Part shown: positions 51,760-62,498 of the stretch, piece after piece
Layout of the letters: each line of letters begins with the position of its first letter
Position numbering within the stretch: the first letter of the stretch is position 1
DNA from: Phytophthora colocasiae
Taxonomy: Eukaryota; Oomycota; Peronosporomycetes; Peronosporales; Peronosporaceae
Direction of reading: 5' to 3'
Length of the DNA stretch: 64,000 nucleotides
Assembly: GCA_018806915.1 (NCBI GenBank)
Contig: JAGKQI010000080.1
Location: 62,001-126,000, forward strand
The notes under the pieces: generated by a model
What the model was told of the DNA's origin: nothing
What the model saw: only the letters and a program-made list of their open reading frames with translations
Database searches by the model: none
Position numbers and translations under genes: made by a program

Positions 51760-52822
51760 TGTGCCGATGGCAATGGTGGCAGTGATGGTACTTTCGCTTG
51801 ATATGCAGCTCCATCTTTGAACTAGTGGTGGGATTTAAGGAAACTTTAACAAGAAACGAACCAAGTATCGCTTAGTAAATGGACTCATCTTGCAACTACC
51901 GTGCCGAGGAGCACGGTTGAGGGCACCTGTTCGTCTTGCGGCGCTGAATTAAGTCTCCTTGGCATCCGGCCACCGTCTTCAGTACGATGGATACATAGCC
52001 CACAATCATCCGATCTGTAGCCCCAGCAGTTTTAACTGCCCCACACGCCAAGCCATGACATCCATCTCTGCTGCCGACGATTTTATCAGTAACCAATAGT
52101 ATGGGTGGTTCCCGTAGAAAAAGAGAATTGAAGCCGAACATCTGATGGAAATATACTCCGCATACATGTCAACATTGATCTCAGCGGTATGGAAAGCGTG
52201 AACTTGACGACGCCATAATTCCTGCTCAGTTAAACCTGTCGTTGTGGGTCTACGTCGAGGTTTTGAAGCTTCAGGGACAATATTTGGAGAGAGGAGCGAA
52301 CGAGCATTCGCAATACAGTCCGCCTCTGTTTAGTTGTGTTGAAGTAATGATTTGCGCAGAGCTGTTAGGTAGATGAAGGATGGAGACGAATAGAGTAATG
52401 CATAGAATAAGTCTTGAGTATAGATGAAGAATGGGCTTGTGGAAAATGGTCAATTAACCCTTCTGCGAAGCAAGGGACTAAACTATAGTTTACAAAATTA
52501 AGTCAATGACTTGTAAAAGGGCACTTTAAGCGAGATCCCAAGATCATCCATGCCTCAAATCTCGCAAGATGCACGACGTCATTATTAATACCAGTCACGC
52601 CGTGACGACATACTCGAGCCGGAATTTTGGCGTACTTAAGCGGACACGAAGGAGAGTTTCAACCAATGATGAGGCGCTGTACGTCGTTGAGGTGAAGGGA
52701 CGTTACAACAGCCCGTGTCCATGGCGTCTCAACATTGGTTGAAAATCAAAGTCACACACACACCTTCAGAAAATTCTCCTCCCTACTTCCTAACATTCCA
52801 GAATCTGCCAGCTCGAGGAAAG
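51760..52822 (+). other. 3' region of CRN unit 2 and upstream region of CRN gene 3
   Basis: It repeats the arrangement after copy 1 without the LINE: decayed minus-strand remnant (about 51896-52330), the uninterrupted LINE target at about 52357-52374, TTAA/CCCTTCTGCG at about 52454, unit-3 start at 52602, and the TTTCAACCAAT inverted repeat before the gene. Confidence 0.6.
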
Positions 52823-54732
52823 ATGGTGAAGCTTTTCTGTGCGATAGTTGGTGCGGCGGGCAGCGCGTTCGAGGTGGGCATCGACGACAGTGCTTCAGTG
52901 TCGGCGTTGAAGACCGTGATATGGGATGATATCAAAGAGAAGTTTGTAAATGACGAGAGATTCAAGGGTCTTATTGCAAGGGATCTACAGCTCTTCCTGG
53001 CGAAGTCGGAGGGCGGCCCATGGCTAGAGCTAGACGAGGATGGCGCGGCATCTGTGGCTCTCGATATAGATGGGCACCCTCAACACTCGAACACAAAGCT
53101 CATGAAGATGGAATCGATGAAGCTTCTTAAAGAATACGTCGGAGAGCTCCGCGAACAAGATCAGTTCCAAGTTCTCGTGCTGGTGGTGGTTCCGAAGCAA
53201 ACCAGTACAGGAAAACGCACTCGTGGACAAGATTGGTTCGTTGACGATAGGATTGTGAAGAAGACTAAAGTGGATGGCGGCGAAATCCCGTATTTCACTA
53301 TGAACCAGTTCCCGCAAATGGCACATCCGGTGACCCGATACAAAAAGGTTTTGGAGAGAGGCGCGTACCGAGTGATCTATGAACAATTAATGGGCAGGGT
53401 GAAGGAGTCTTTTGAAACCCGATCCCCGGCCAATTTGGTTGTGACGGGAAATCCCGGCACGGGGAAGAGTTGGTTCTACCTCTACTGCATCTTTCAGCTA
53501 ATATTGGGGGACAAAGAGGAAGTGGAGGAGCTCCCTGCTTTTGATTTGGTGCTGAATTTCGACATGTATTATCAATTGTACGACGCCAAAACCAAGGAGT
53601 TCATTAAATTGAACGAAGATGAAGTTGATATGCTGAGTGGCAAGGACCGCGTGCTTCGGCTTGTCGAGGCGAAATCGACGCACCTTGTTGGTTGGAAAGG
53701 AGTCTCCATTCTATTTGCTTCCCCCGGACTGAAAGGAATGAACGACTACTTAAAAGTTGACTCTCGCAGGTATATTATGCCAGTGTGGACTTTGGAAGAG
53801 ATGCAAGACTACAACTCCCTCCATGATGACATTAAACTCGCAGATGATGCTTTGATCGAGAGATTCGACAAATTTGGTGGTATTGCCAGATCGGTCTTCG
53901 CTCTTTCGGAAACGAGTGAGGAAGCACAACTGGAATCAGTAATTAAGTCGTTTGTTGGGTCGAAGATCTTGTCGTATGTCAAACTTGATCAAGCTGTGGG
54001 AGACAGTATGTACAGCGACCGTGTTATCGCGATGATGCCGAGCACAGACGACTACGCTGACAAGTACTATCTTGATTTTTTGTCCGAATACATTGCTGAG
54101 AAAGTCATTTTCACGATGTCTGACGATAGTGTCCAAGCGATGTCGCATTTTGCGATAGCACAAGCAGCTGACGACTCGGGATCCACAAGTGTGCTACTGG
54201 GCAAAGTATACGAGTTGCTGTGCCACAGATGGTTTTCTGTTATACTGCCCATGCAGTCCGAGCCGTTCGAGCTAAACCTGCGTCCGCTGTCTTCAGCGCC
54301 ATTACGCACACTCACAATCAAGAAGCTCCAGCCATATCGGTTTTCCTCGGTGCAAGATCTCGCGAAGCTTCAACAGAATACCTACTATCGTCCGACGGCA
54401 AAAACTTTGGTGCTCTGGATGCATTCATCGTGGTCGGGAACGAGTGTTTTGGTTTGCAGATGACCATCAACCTGGATCATGGAATCAATCATGCGGCACT
54501 GAAAAAGGTTTTAGAGGAGCTCAAAAAGTACCACAAGATTGCACAAGATCATTTCCACTTCGTGTTCCTGGTTCCAAGCAACTTGGCAGGTTCTTTCACG
54601 GAACAGTCTCTCCGAACTACGAAGAATAAAGTGCACCAGAAACCAGGGGAAGTAGCTAACGTCAACCAGTACGTTGCTGCATTCGACGTTATCAAGGCAA
54701 ATCTAGTCACTTCCAACAAAGCCGAGTCGTGA
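52823..54732 (+). pseudogene. CRN effector copy 3, frameshifted near the C-terminus
   Basis: It is the same protein as copies 1 and 4 up to about 54400, where one A is missing from an A6 run (GGCAAAAACTTTGG here, six A in the others). The frame then ends at 54463 with an unrelated tail, so the nuclease-like end is lost; the original frame stays open to the normal stop at 54732. Just before, at about 54325-54360, a compact block differs from the other copies (CTCCAGCCATATCGG replaces ATAAAGACAGAACGG), encoding a different stretch after LTIKK. CRN N-terminal motif LQLFLAK and P-loop are intact. Confidence 0.9.
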
Positions 54733-55785
54733 TGTGCCGATGGCAATGGTGGCAGTGATGGTACTTTCGCTTGATATGCAGCTCCATCTTTGAACTAGTG
54801 GTGGGATTTAAGGAAACTTTAACAAGAAACGAACCAAGTATCGCTTAGTAAATGGACTCATCTTGCAACTACCGTGCCGAGGAGCACGGTTGAGAGCACC
54901 TGTTCGTCTTGCGGCGCTGAATTAAGTCTCCTTGGCATCCGGCCACCGTCTTCAGTACGATGGATACATAGCCCACAATCATCCGATCTGTAGCCCCAGC
55001 AGTTTTAACTGCCCCACACGCCAAGCCATGACATCCATCTCTGCTGCCGACGATTTTATCAGTAACCAATAGTATGGGTGGTTCCCGTAGAAAAAGAGAA
55101 TTGAAGCCGAACATCTGATGGAAATATACTCCGCATACATGTCAACATTGATCTCAGCGGTATGGAAAGCGTGAACTTGACGACGCCATAATTCCTGCTC
55201 AGTTAAACCTGTCGTTGTGGGTCTACGTCGAGGTTTTGAAGCTTCAGGGACAATATTTGGAGAGAGGAGCGAACGAGCATTCGCAATACAGTCCGCCTCT
55301 GTTTAGTTGTGTTGAAGTAATGATTTGCGCAGAGCTGTTAGGTAGATGAAGGATGGAGACGAATAGAGTAATGCATAGAATAAGTCTTGAGTATAGATGA
55401 AGAATGGGCTTGTGGAAAATGGTCAATTAACCCTTCTGCGAAGCAAGGGACTAAACTATAGTTTACAAAATTAAGTCAATGACTTGTAAAAGGGCACTTT
55501 AAGCGAGATCCCAAGATCATCCATGCCTCAAATCTCGCAAGATGCACGACGTCATTATTAATACCAGTCACGCCGTGACGACATACTCGAGCCGGAATTT
55601 TGGCGTACTTAAGCGGACACGAAGGAGAGTTTCAACCAATGATGAGGCGCTGTACGTCGTTGAGGTGAAGGGACGTTACAACAGCCCGTGTCCATGGCGT
55701 CTCAACATTGGTTGAAAATCAAAGTCACACAGAAAATTCTCCTCCCTACTTCCTAACATTCCAGAATCTGCCAGCTCGAGGAAAG
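54733..55785 (+). other. 3' region of CRN unit 3 and upstream region of CRN gene 4
   Basis: Same arrangement as 51760-52822, including the TTAA/CCCTTCTGCG motif at about 55427 and the unit-4 start at 55575. The leader just before the gene is shorter in its CA-rich part than in copies 1-3. Confidence 0.6.
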
Positions 55786-57696
55786 ATGGTGAAGCTTTTC
55801 TGTGCGATAGTTGGTGCGGCGGGCAGCGCGTTCGAGGTGGGCATCGACGACAGTGCTTCAGTGTCGGCGTTGAAGACCGTGATATGGGATGATATCAAAG
55901 AGAAGTTTGTAAATGACGAGAGATTCAAGGGTCTTATTGCAAGGGATCTACAGCTCTTCCTGGCGAAGTCGGAGGGCGGCCCATGGCTAGAGCTAGACGA
56001 GGATGGCGCGGCATCTGTGGCTCTCGATATAGATGGGCACCCTCAACACTCGAACACAAAGCTCATGAAGATGGAATCGATGAAGCTTCTTAAAGAATAC
56101 GTCGGAGAGCTCCGCGAACAAGATCAGTTCCAAGTTCTCGTGCTGGTGGTGGTTCCGAAGCAAACCAGTACAGGAAAACGCACTCGTGGACAAGATTGGT
56201 TCGTTGACGATAGGATTGTGAAGAAGACTAAAGTGGATGGCGGCGAAATCCCGTATTTCACTATGAACCAGTTCCCGCAAATGGCACATCCGGTGACCCG
56301 ATACAAAAAGGTTTTGGAGAGAGGCGCGTACCGAGTGATCTATGAACAATTAATGGGCAGGGTGAAGGAGTCTTTTGAAACCCGATCCCCGGCCAATTTG
56401 GTTGTGACGGGAAATCCCGGCACGGGGAAGAGTTGGTTCTACCTCTACTGCATCTTTCAGCTAATATTGGGGGACAAAGAGGAAGTGGAGGAGCTCCCTG
56501 CTTTTGATTTGGTGCTGAATTTCGACATGTATTACCAATTGTACGACGCCAAAACCAAGGAGTTCATTAAATTGAACGAAGATGAAGTTGATATGCTGAG
56601 TGGCAAGGACCGCGTGCTTCGGCTTGTCGAGGCGAAATCGACGCACCTTGTTGGTTGGAAAGGAGTCTCCATTCTATTTGCTTCCCCCGGACTGAAAGGA
56701 ATGAACGACTACTTAAAAGTTGACTCTCGCAGGTATATTATGCCAGTGTGGACTTTGGAAGAGATGCAAGACTACAACTCCCTTCTTGATGACATTAAAC
56801 TCGCAGATGATGCTTTGATCAAGAGATTCGACAAATTTGGTGGTATTGCCAGATCAGTCTTCGCTCTTTCGGAAACGAGTGAGGAAGCACAACTGGAATC
56901 AGCAATTAAGTCGTTTGTTGGGTCGAAGATCTTGTCGTATGTCAAACTTGATCAAGCTGTGAGAGACAGTATGTACAGCGACCGTGTTATCGCGATGATG
57001 CCGAGCACAGACGACTACGCTGACAAGTACTATCTTGATTTTTTGTCCGAATACATTGCTGAGAAAGTCATTTTCACGATGTCTGACGATAGTGTCCAAG
57101 CGATGTCGCATTTTGCGATAGCACAAGCAGCTGACGACTCGGGATCCACAAGTGTGCTACTGGGCAAAGTATACGAGTTGCTGTGCCACAGATGGTTTTC
57201 TGTTATACTGCCCATGCAGTCCGAGCCGTTCGAGCTAAACTTGCGTCCGCTGTCTTCAGCGCCATTACGCACACTCACAATCAAGAAGATAAAGACAGAA
57301 CGGTTTTCCGCTGTGAAAGATATCGCGAAGCTTCAACAGAATACCTACTATCGTCCGACGGCAAAAAACTTTGGTGCTCTGGATGCATTCATCGTGGTCG
57401 GGAACGAGTGTTTTGGTTTGCAGATGACCATCAACCTGGATCATGGAATCAATCATGCGGCACTGAAAAAGGTTTTAGAGGAGCTCAAAAAGTACCACAA
57501 GATTGCACAAGATCATTTCCACTTCGTGTTCCTGGTTCCAAGCAACTTGGCAGGTTCTTTCACGGAACAGTCTCTCCGAACTACGAAGAATAAAGTGCAC
57601 CAGAAACCAGGGGAAGTAGCTAACGTCAACCAGTACGTTGCTGCATTCGACGTTATCAAGGCAAATCTAGTCACTTCCAACAAAGCCGAGTCGTGA
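55786..57696 (+). CDS. Crinkler (CRN) effector, NTPase-nuclease type, copy 4
   Basis: An open frame of 636 residues from the conserved MVKLFCAIVG start, with LQLFLAK at residues 55-61, P-loop GNPGTGKS at 209-216, VLRLVEA in the NTPase and the nuclease-like FGALDAFIVVG/CFGLQMTI end. It differs from copy 1 by the three-residue ILP insertion and a few substitutions (for example Lys for Glu in ALIKRFD, Asp for His in MYSDRV). It is the cleanest of the four loci: no insertion in the upstream spacer, gene or near 3' region. Function as in copy 1; no direct evidence of expression. Confidence 0.9.
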   Translation: MVKLFCAIVGAAGSAFEVGIDDSASVSALKTVIWDDIKEKFVNDERFKGLIARDLQLFLAKSEGGPWLELDEDGAASVALDIDGHPQHSNTKLMKMESMKLLKEYVGELREQDQFQVLVLVVVPKQTSTGKRTRGQDWFVDDRIVKKTKVDGGEIPYFTMNQFPQMAHPVTRYKKVLERGAYRVIYEQLMGRVKESFETRSPANLVVTGNPGTGKSWFYLYCIFQLILGDKEEVEELPAFDLVLNFDMYYQLYDAKTKEFIKLNEDEVDMLSGKDRVLRLVEAKSTHLVGWKGVSILFASPGLKGMNDYLKVDSRRYIMPVWTLEEMQDYNSLLDDIKLADDALIKRFDKFGGIARSVFALSETSEEAQLESAIKSFVGSKILSYVKLDQAVRDSMYSDRVIAMMPSTDDYADKYYLDFLSEYIAEKVIFTMSDDSVQAMSHFAIAQAADDSGSTSVLLGKVYELLCHRWFSVILPMQSEPFELNLRPLSSAPLRTLTIKKIKTERFSAVKDIAKLQQNTYYRPTAKNFGALDAFIVVGNECFGLQMTINLDHGINHAALKKVLEELKKYHKIAQDHFHFVFLVPSNLAGSFTEQSLRTTKNKVHQKPGEVANVNQYVAAFDVIKANLVTSNKAES

Positions 57697-58011
57697 TGTG
57701 CCGATGGCAATGGTGGCAGTGATGGTACTTTCGCTTGATATGCAGCTCCATCTTTGAACTAGTGGTGGGATTTAAGGAAACTTTAACAAGAAACGAACCA
57801 AGTATCGCTTAGTAAATGGACTCATCTTGCAACTACCGTGCCGAGGAGCACGGTTGAGGGCACCTGTTCGTCTTGCGGCGCTGAATTAAGTCTCCTTGGC
57901 ATCCGGCCACCGTCTTCAGTACGATGGATACATAGCCCACAATCATCCGATCTGTAGCCCCCAGTTTTAACTGCCCCACACGCCAAGCCATGACATCCAT
58001 CTCTGCTGCCG
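57697..58011. other. truncated 3' region of CRN unit 4
   Basis: Matches the other units until CTCTGCTGCCG at about 58011, then switches abruptly to TTAA-bounded sequence. A four-base deletion occurs in the AGCCCCAGCAG segment near 57958. Confidence 0.7.
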
Positions 58012-58070
58012 TTAAGAGCCGATTGCCAATTAACCCCTCCAACCCGGAGTGCTGCATAATGCAGCTTAGT
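58012..58070. repeat. TTAA-bounded 14-bp block and piggyBac-like end
   Basis: TTAA at 58012-58015 and 58030-58033 enclose the reverse complement of the 14-bp block at 3443-3456. CCCCTCCAACCCGG starts at 58034, followed by a palindromic GCTGCATAATGCAGC. It marks where CRN unit 4 is cut. Confidence 0.5.
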
Positions 58071-58594
58071 CCTTTTTATTAAGCTGCATTATGCAGCGTA
58101 ACGTTGAATTTATCTTGATGTTTGTATGTGCAAAAATCATAATTTTGTCCAATGAAAATTTTGTGGCCGGGTGTGCGGACTACGGACAGACACTTTGCGA
58201 TTCTAAGGATACGTGGATGGGAATTTTTGAAACTGACACGAATCGACGCTTACTGAAATCAAGATACAAAAATGATGGGCAAATATCTTGCACCGAAAAA
58301 GATTCCGGACTCGTAAGTACGAAATAATAGCTGCGAGCTCGCGAAGCGAGTGAGCTGCCCCACTGGTGATTGGCTAAAATACATCCTACCGAGCGGAGCG
58401 AAGGTAGCACCTCGGCCAACAGGCGCGTGCCGAAGGTGTGGCGCCGGTGGTGAGTAGTGGGGCGAACTGGAACAGTGAGCACCACGGGTTTCAACCAAAC
58501 ACATACAAACCGCCCGCAAAAGCGGGCGCCACTCGGCTAGTGGTAAGATAAAATCAAAAAAAAAAAAAATAAATTAGAAAAAAATCCAGCTGTA
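58071..58594 (+). mobile_element. Helitron-like 3' terminus and GC-rich palindromic sequence
   Basis: CGCCCGCAAAAGCGGGCG at 58511-58528 forms a seven-base-pair hairpin with an AAAA loop; eight bases later comes CTAG at 58537-58540, followed by T. A hairpin 8-12 bases before CTRR is the signature of Helitron 3' ends. From 58330 the sequence has further inverted words (CTCGCGAAGCGAG, ACCGAGCGGAGCGAAGGT). The 5' end was not located. A poly(A)-rich tract follows to 58594. No gene seen in 58071-58330. Confidence 0.45.
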
Positions 58595-59261
58595 CTACAC
58601 CTTTGCCCGTCCAATCTGGGAATAGTCTCAAGCAAAGTGGTACCGTCATATTTACCTTATCGCAAATATCACACTACTACTCGCTAAACATCAATGAATC
58701 AGGGAATACTTGCAGTCAAGCAGGGACTCGCAAGGTGATGAGCTGCCGGTCAAAACTTGCTGCCTGCTTGCCACGCCCGAAGGAGCCCGCCTTCGCGCCC
58801 AAACCTGCCGCCTTCGCGCCTGAATGATCTCGTTTTGCTACGCCTCGCCCCGTATTCACTGAAGACTCACATTAAGGAGCGTTTGGCTTTGGATCGTGCC
58901 GAGATTTGTGACCGCAGTAACATGGTGGACGAGGATGGCAACCCCCTGACCATCAAGGAGCGCACGATGCGCTTCCTGGAGCGAGCTGCTCATGCCAGCA
59001 TGAAGTTCATCACGCCAACGTTGGTCACCAAGATGGAGCTTCACGCCCGTGACGCAGTGAACGCGGCGGAGGTGATGAAAGACATGGTCTACGGCGCGTA
59101 GGCGATGCACAAGCCAGACAGCTTGCGAGTCCCTGCTTGACTGCAAGCATTCCCTGATTCATTGATGTTTAGCGAGTAGTAGTGTGATATTTGCGATAAG
59201 GTAAATATGACGGTACCACTTTGCTTGAGACTATTCCCAGATTGGACGGGCAAAGGTGTAG
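58595..59261. mobile_element. 667-bp element with 140-bp terminal inverted repeats
   Basis: 58595-58734 and 59122-59261 are inverted copies, 140 bp each, starting CTACACCTTTGCCCGTCC, with about one mismatch (AATACTTGC against AATGCTTGC). No clear flanking duplication was found (CCAGCTGTA on the left, AATCGGTGT on the right). Long TIRs around a short non-transposase core resemble Mutator-like carriers of gene fragments, but the superfamily is not proven. Confidence 0.85.
58757..59101 (+). CDS. open reading frame carried between long terminal inverted repeats
   Basis: The frame of 114 codons has a poorly folded start and a more gene-like part from about 58850: SLKTHIKERLALDRAEICD, MVDEDGNPLTIKERTMRF, MELHARDAVNAAEVMKDM, ending 20 bases before the right repeat. 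Composition is balanced, and GC content is higher than in the repeats. No family recognised. It could be a captured piece of a host gene; the true start may be later than the first ATG. Confidence 0.4.
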   Translation: MLPACHARRSPPSRPNLPPSRLNDLVLLRLAPYSLKTHIKERLALDRAEICDRSNMVDEDGNPLTIKERTMRFLERAAHASMKFITPTLVTKMELHARDAVNAAEVMKDMVYGA

Positions 59262-59424
59262 AATCGGTGTTTTTAAGTACGATTCTGTACTATATCAACC
59301 CGCCTAAGTGCGATTATTTATTAAGTACGATCAATGTGAGCCTCTCATTCCAGAAATTGCGCGGGAGCGAGTACACGCGTCGAGCACGAGCGAGGTTGGC
59401 GACCTAAACGAGGCAAGGAGCGGC

Positions 59425-59834
59425 ATGGCTAGGACACCGGGCACACGGAAGTCTGGTACGAGAACTAAAGTTCGTCTATATGGTCTAGCGTAAAGCATAC
59501 TGACTAAGACTGTATTATTTCAGGCCGCAAACGTACATCGCCGCATCTCAAAGACGTTTTGGCTACAATTGGTCTGGGGGGCGACACTGAAAGCAGCGAC
59601 TATAGCCGTGATGAAGCCTATGAAGAGGAAGATAATGATGGTGGGTCCAGCTCTGAGGTCTCTATCGAAGAAGTGAATTCTGAAGAAGGTAAGGAGTTTC
59701 CTTTATTTGGAAGCCTGAAATCTTTGAAGCTCATGGAAGTTGTGTTCTATTCAGATCGTGCATCACCCCCTAAGAACGCTAAGCGAAGGGGGACAGCCAC
59801 AACAAAACCAACCTCGGGTAAGGTTGCTTTTTGA
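59425..59834 (+). CDS. hypothetical acidic protein, probably two exons
   Basis: A short first part starts MARTPGTRKSGTRTKVRLYG; after a stretch ending TTATTTCAG at 59524 the reading continues with RKRTSPHLKDVLATIGLGG and an acidic, Ser-rich segment, ending GKVAF at 59834. Donor choice is unclear: GTCTAG keeps the frame but gives an intron of only about 41 bp, while GTAAAG breaks it. Acidic leaders like this occur in transposases, and a deleted piggyBac follows at 60069, but no link is shown. Confidence 0.3.
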
Positions 59835-60068
59835 AAAAATATGTTTGCTTTTTTGTTAAGGTTGCTGCATGACACTAAAGGTTGCTTTATGAATTTACAA
59901 TATACCAGGAAATGTTATCCAGCTGCCTTCATTCAAAGATGCTGCAAGAAGCAAGTCAACTTGGATCGAATGGTGACACCATATTGTAATGGGTGTACCT
60001 AGACCTATTAGATGGCGTACACGTGCGCTTACGTGTATGAGGAAGCGTGCAATTAGAATAGACTTAAT
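59835..60068. other. spacer, nothing recognised
   Basis: AT-rich with repeated AAGGTTGCTTTTTG/AAGGTTGCTTTATG words near 59820-59890. No gene seen. Confidence 0.3.
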
Positions 60069-62027
60069 TTAACCCCTTGGACGCGGATGTTGACGGGAAC
60101 ATCATAACATATGACTTATGTTGTACAGAACAGCGTAAGAAAATGTATTAGTTTCAGAATGGTATACTGAGCACTAATATCAAAATGGATGTTTTGCGCA
60201 CAACATGTAGCTAAGCTCTCCATTAATATTCCTCGCAAAAACGTGATGCTTCATTATCAGTTGCATTTTACCTAATCAAACCCCTTTTGACACGGGTGTA
60301 GAAAGGCATTTTTTTAAAAAATTTAATGGCAGCGGTCATAGCCACAGGCGCTCCGCTCACTGCAACCGCGGAGCTTCGAGACGCTCATTCCTAGCGCCAT
60401 GACGTGCTCAGCTTCTGTCTGCGCGGCGCCAGCAAGAAGCAACAGGCCAGCAGCGATGTGCCATACTCTACGAAGCGGCGAGTGGCGAAGGTATGCTCGT
60501 CACAGGTGTCCAGCTCAGTTTCCGGTCGGTCTGTAAGGCTACGTGACGTTTCCACCACCCTGCAACACAGCATGGATCTAACATGTAGCTGTGTGCTATC
60601 AGTACGATGTATTTCAAGTGTTTAGCCTACTCTTTGACAGAACGACGGCGAATACGGCACTCATGAGGAGCAACTCCCCGTTGTGCCAGACTAAGTGCCA
60701 AATTTGTGAGCACGTCAAGCCTTCATTTTCCGTGTACCCACGGACGGTATTGCAAAGAGGAATCAACCCTTCCATCTTCACCGTGCACGTCGGGCAGTAG
60801 TATCGCGAGCTCTTTCCCCGCTTTTGACCCTTAGGCTTGTAATACAAGCAAACCTTGCACCCACGCTGTCGTGTACGCTTCACACCATCATTATCTCGCT
60901 TTGCAGCCGTCAAAACTAGGTTGTGTTCACTAGTGACCATAGCAGGTAGCGTGTTCACACGCCGCGGCTTCGACGGTGAAGGTACCGTCGTCTGGGTAAA
61001 ATCCATTTCGGACTGAGCAAGCAGCTGCTGGTGCAACGCGGAGAGGAATGCGAAATGCGCGTCCTTTTGCTCTGCTTCTTGTGTCGCCTTGTGAATGATA
61101 TACGCGTTGACAACAGCCATATCTACCAGTCTCAGAAACAGGTTTTTGTAGTACTTAGTGAACCTGCGTCCAGAACAGCATAAAGTTAGAAAAATACGTT
61201 GACATTAGTACGTCAGCATAAAATCGAAATCATAAGTCACCCGTGTCAACATATTACCTTGTCGATAGCTGCATTGAGTAAGATTGGAGTCGTAGTTGAT
61301 CGTGACGATCCACGCCTCCCATGTATCGTTGATACTCAGCAACTAGCGCTGGACAGGGTACCGTCGACATCACGCCATTTTTATCTCGACGCTGCACAGA
61401 TGTACGGTCCGCACTAACATGAGAAGCCAAGAAGTAGACAATGTTGTTGTCCGCCCATCCCAATGCAAGCAGCCCCGGATCAGAGGCGGCTACTGCCATT
61501 CTTATCACCGCGCACATACGCCAGCAGCTCGCCCTCCCCGTTAAAATAGTCAACGCCCCTAGTACCAGTCTTCCGACTACATCCTGGCTTTACATAGTCA
61601 AAGCTACGTCAAATAAAATACAGCGCATTAGAGTAATTACAACATCAATAACATAACGCAAGCGTACTGAACGTCGAGTCCTGTCGGAGGTCTTGCTGTC
61701 CAGTTGGCCTTGCGTAGTAGAGGCCACACCACCTTGATATCCATGGCGCGACGTGCGCGATTACGTGCGTGTCAATCGAATGAGCCGAGGGGAACCGACT
61801 TTTGTTTCTCTACGTTTCAAATTTGTGAAAAGTTTTGGTTCACCACGTGTTTTGAACTACCAGTCAAGTTGTAGAATGCGTCCACGTGTCACCAATCACA
61901 GTCGACAGATTTGTCCATTGATACATCAGTTCGGTTTTGCGGAATTTTTGGCATACTGAAATCAAGTCTTGTTATGTTGTACAGAACAACACAACACGTG
62001 CAAAAACCGCCGCGTCCAAGGAGTTAA
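60069..62027 (-). mobile_element. internally deleted piggyBac element with TTAA duplications
   Basis: TTAA at 60069-60072 and 62024-62027 flank CCCCTTGGACGCGG (left) and CCGCGTCCAAGGAG (right), imperfect inverted ends; subterminal TATGTTGTACAGAACA also occurs at both sides. The 1,951-bp interior keeps only the C-terminal part of a transposase on the minus strand. Confidence 0.9.
60614..61553 (-). pseudogene. C-terminal part of a piggyBac transposase
   Basis: Two frames: 61553-61254 has AEYQRYMGGVDRHDQLRLQS, holding the third catalytic Asp; 61120-60614 continues with MAVVNAYIIHKATQEAEQK and a Cys-rich end (CKVCLYYK, YYCPTC, LCNTVRGYTENEGLTC). The segment between them is disrupted at about 61121-61254. 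The first two catalytic Asp residues are missing because the element lost its 5' half. This family is different from the piggyBac at 6540-11343, with different TIR-associated protein sequence and no mini-exon linker seen. Confidence 0.82.
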
Positions 62028-62170
62028 GTATACTTATTTAAATAAGTATAATTAAATCAAATATAACTAAATTAAACTGCAAAATACCGTAAAATGAAAA
62101 CTGTTATTGAATTTGGCATAAGCCAATTATGAACCTCCTAAAACTGTTTGTTATCTATTTCTAAAGGGTC

Positions 62171-62399
62171 TGCCAACGTGTGGTTGGCAGAAACTCTGCT
62201 CAGTGATTGGTAGAAATCCGTTACTTTCTACCAATAATATGCACAAATGCACACGAACCACCCAATAATGTGGTTCGCCCATGTATCCATTGGTGTGTAC
62301 AGCACACCAAGGTCTGAGGCCCATATCCAACCTCTAACAGTTATCCTAACTGTTAGAGTTACAAGTGGTACAACCACTTGTACGTGTAACCCCGTTACA
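62171..62399 (+). repeat. 5' LTR of a Ty3/gypsy element
   Basis: 229 bp from TGCCAACGTG to CCGTTACA, with short internal inverted words (GTTACAAGTGGTA and CCACTTGTACGTGTAAC). Its end matches positions 1-42. Followed by a leader and a gag remnant in the same direction. Confidence 0.75.
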
Positions 62400-62498
62400 C
62401 CATCCCCCCGTTAAGATTCGACGCATCGGTCTCGATACGTCAATCAACAGAACTTGACAAGACCGTCAAGTTCCCGAGAAATCCGAGTTCATTTCGCA
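62400..62498 (+). other. leader between LTR and gag
   Basis: CCATCCCCCCGTTAAGATTC follows the LTR. No clear tRNA complement. The leader ends where gag would be expected to start. Confidence 0.4.

Larger units (their letters stand above)
37150..58011 (+). repeat. tandem array of four CRN gene units
   Basis: Units begin with GTGACGACATACTCGAG at 37150, 44112, 52602 and 55575. Units 3 to 4 are spaced 2,973 bp; units 1 and 2 return to about 2,970 bp once the piggyBac insert, LINE and copia element are removed. Each holds upstream sequence, a CRN gene, and about 900 bp of 3' sequence including a TTAA/CCCTTCTGCG motif. Unit 4 is cut off at 58011. Copies differ by few substitutions. Confidence 0.92.

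Noticed and set aside
58091..58327. 78-codon frame after the piggyBac-like end
   Set aside because: No resemblance to any family and no supporting context; likely chance.
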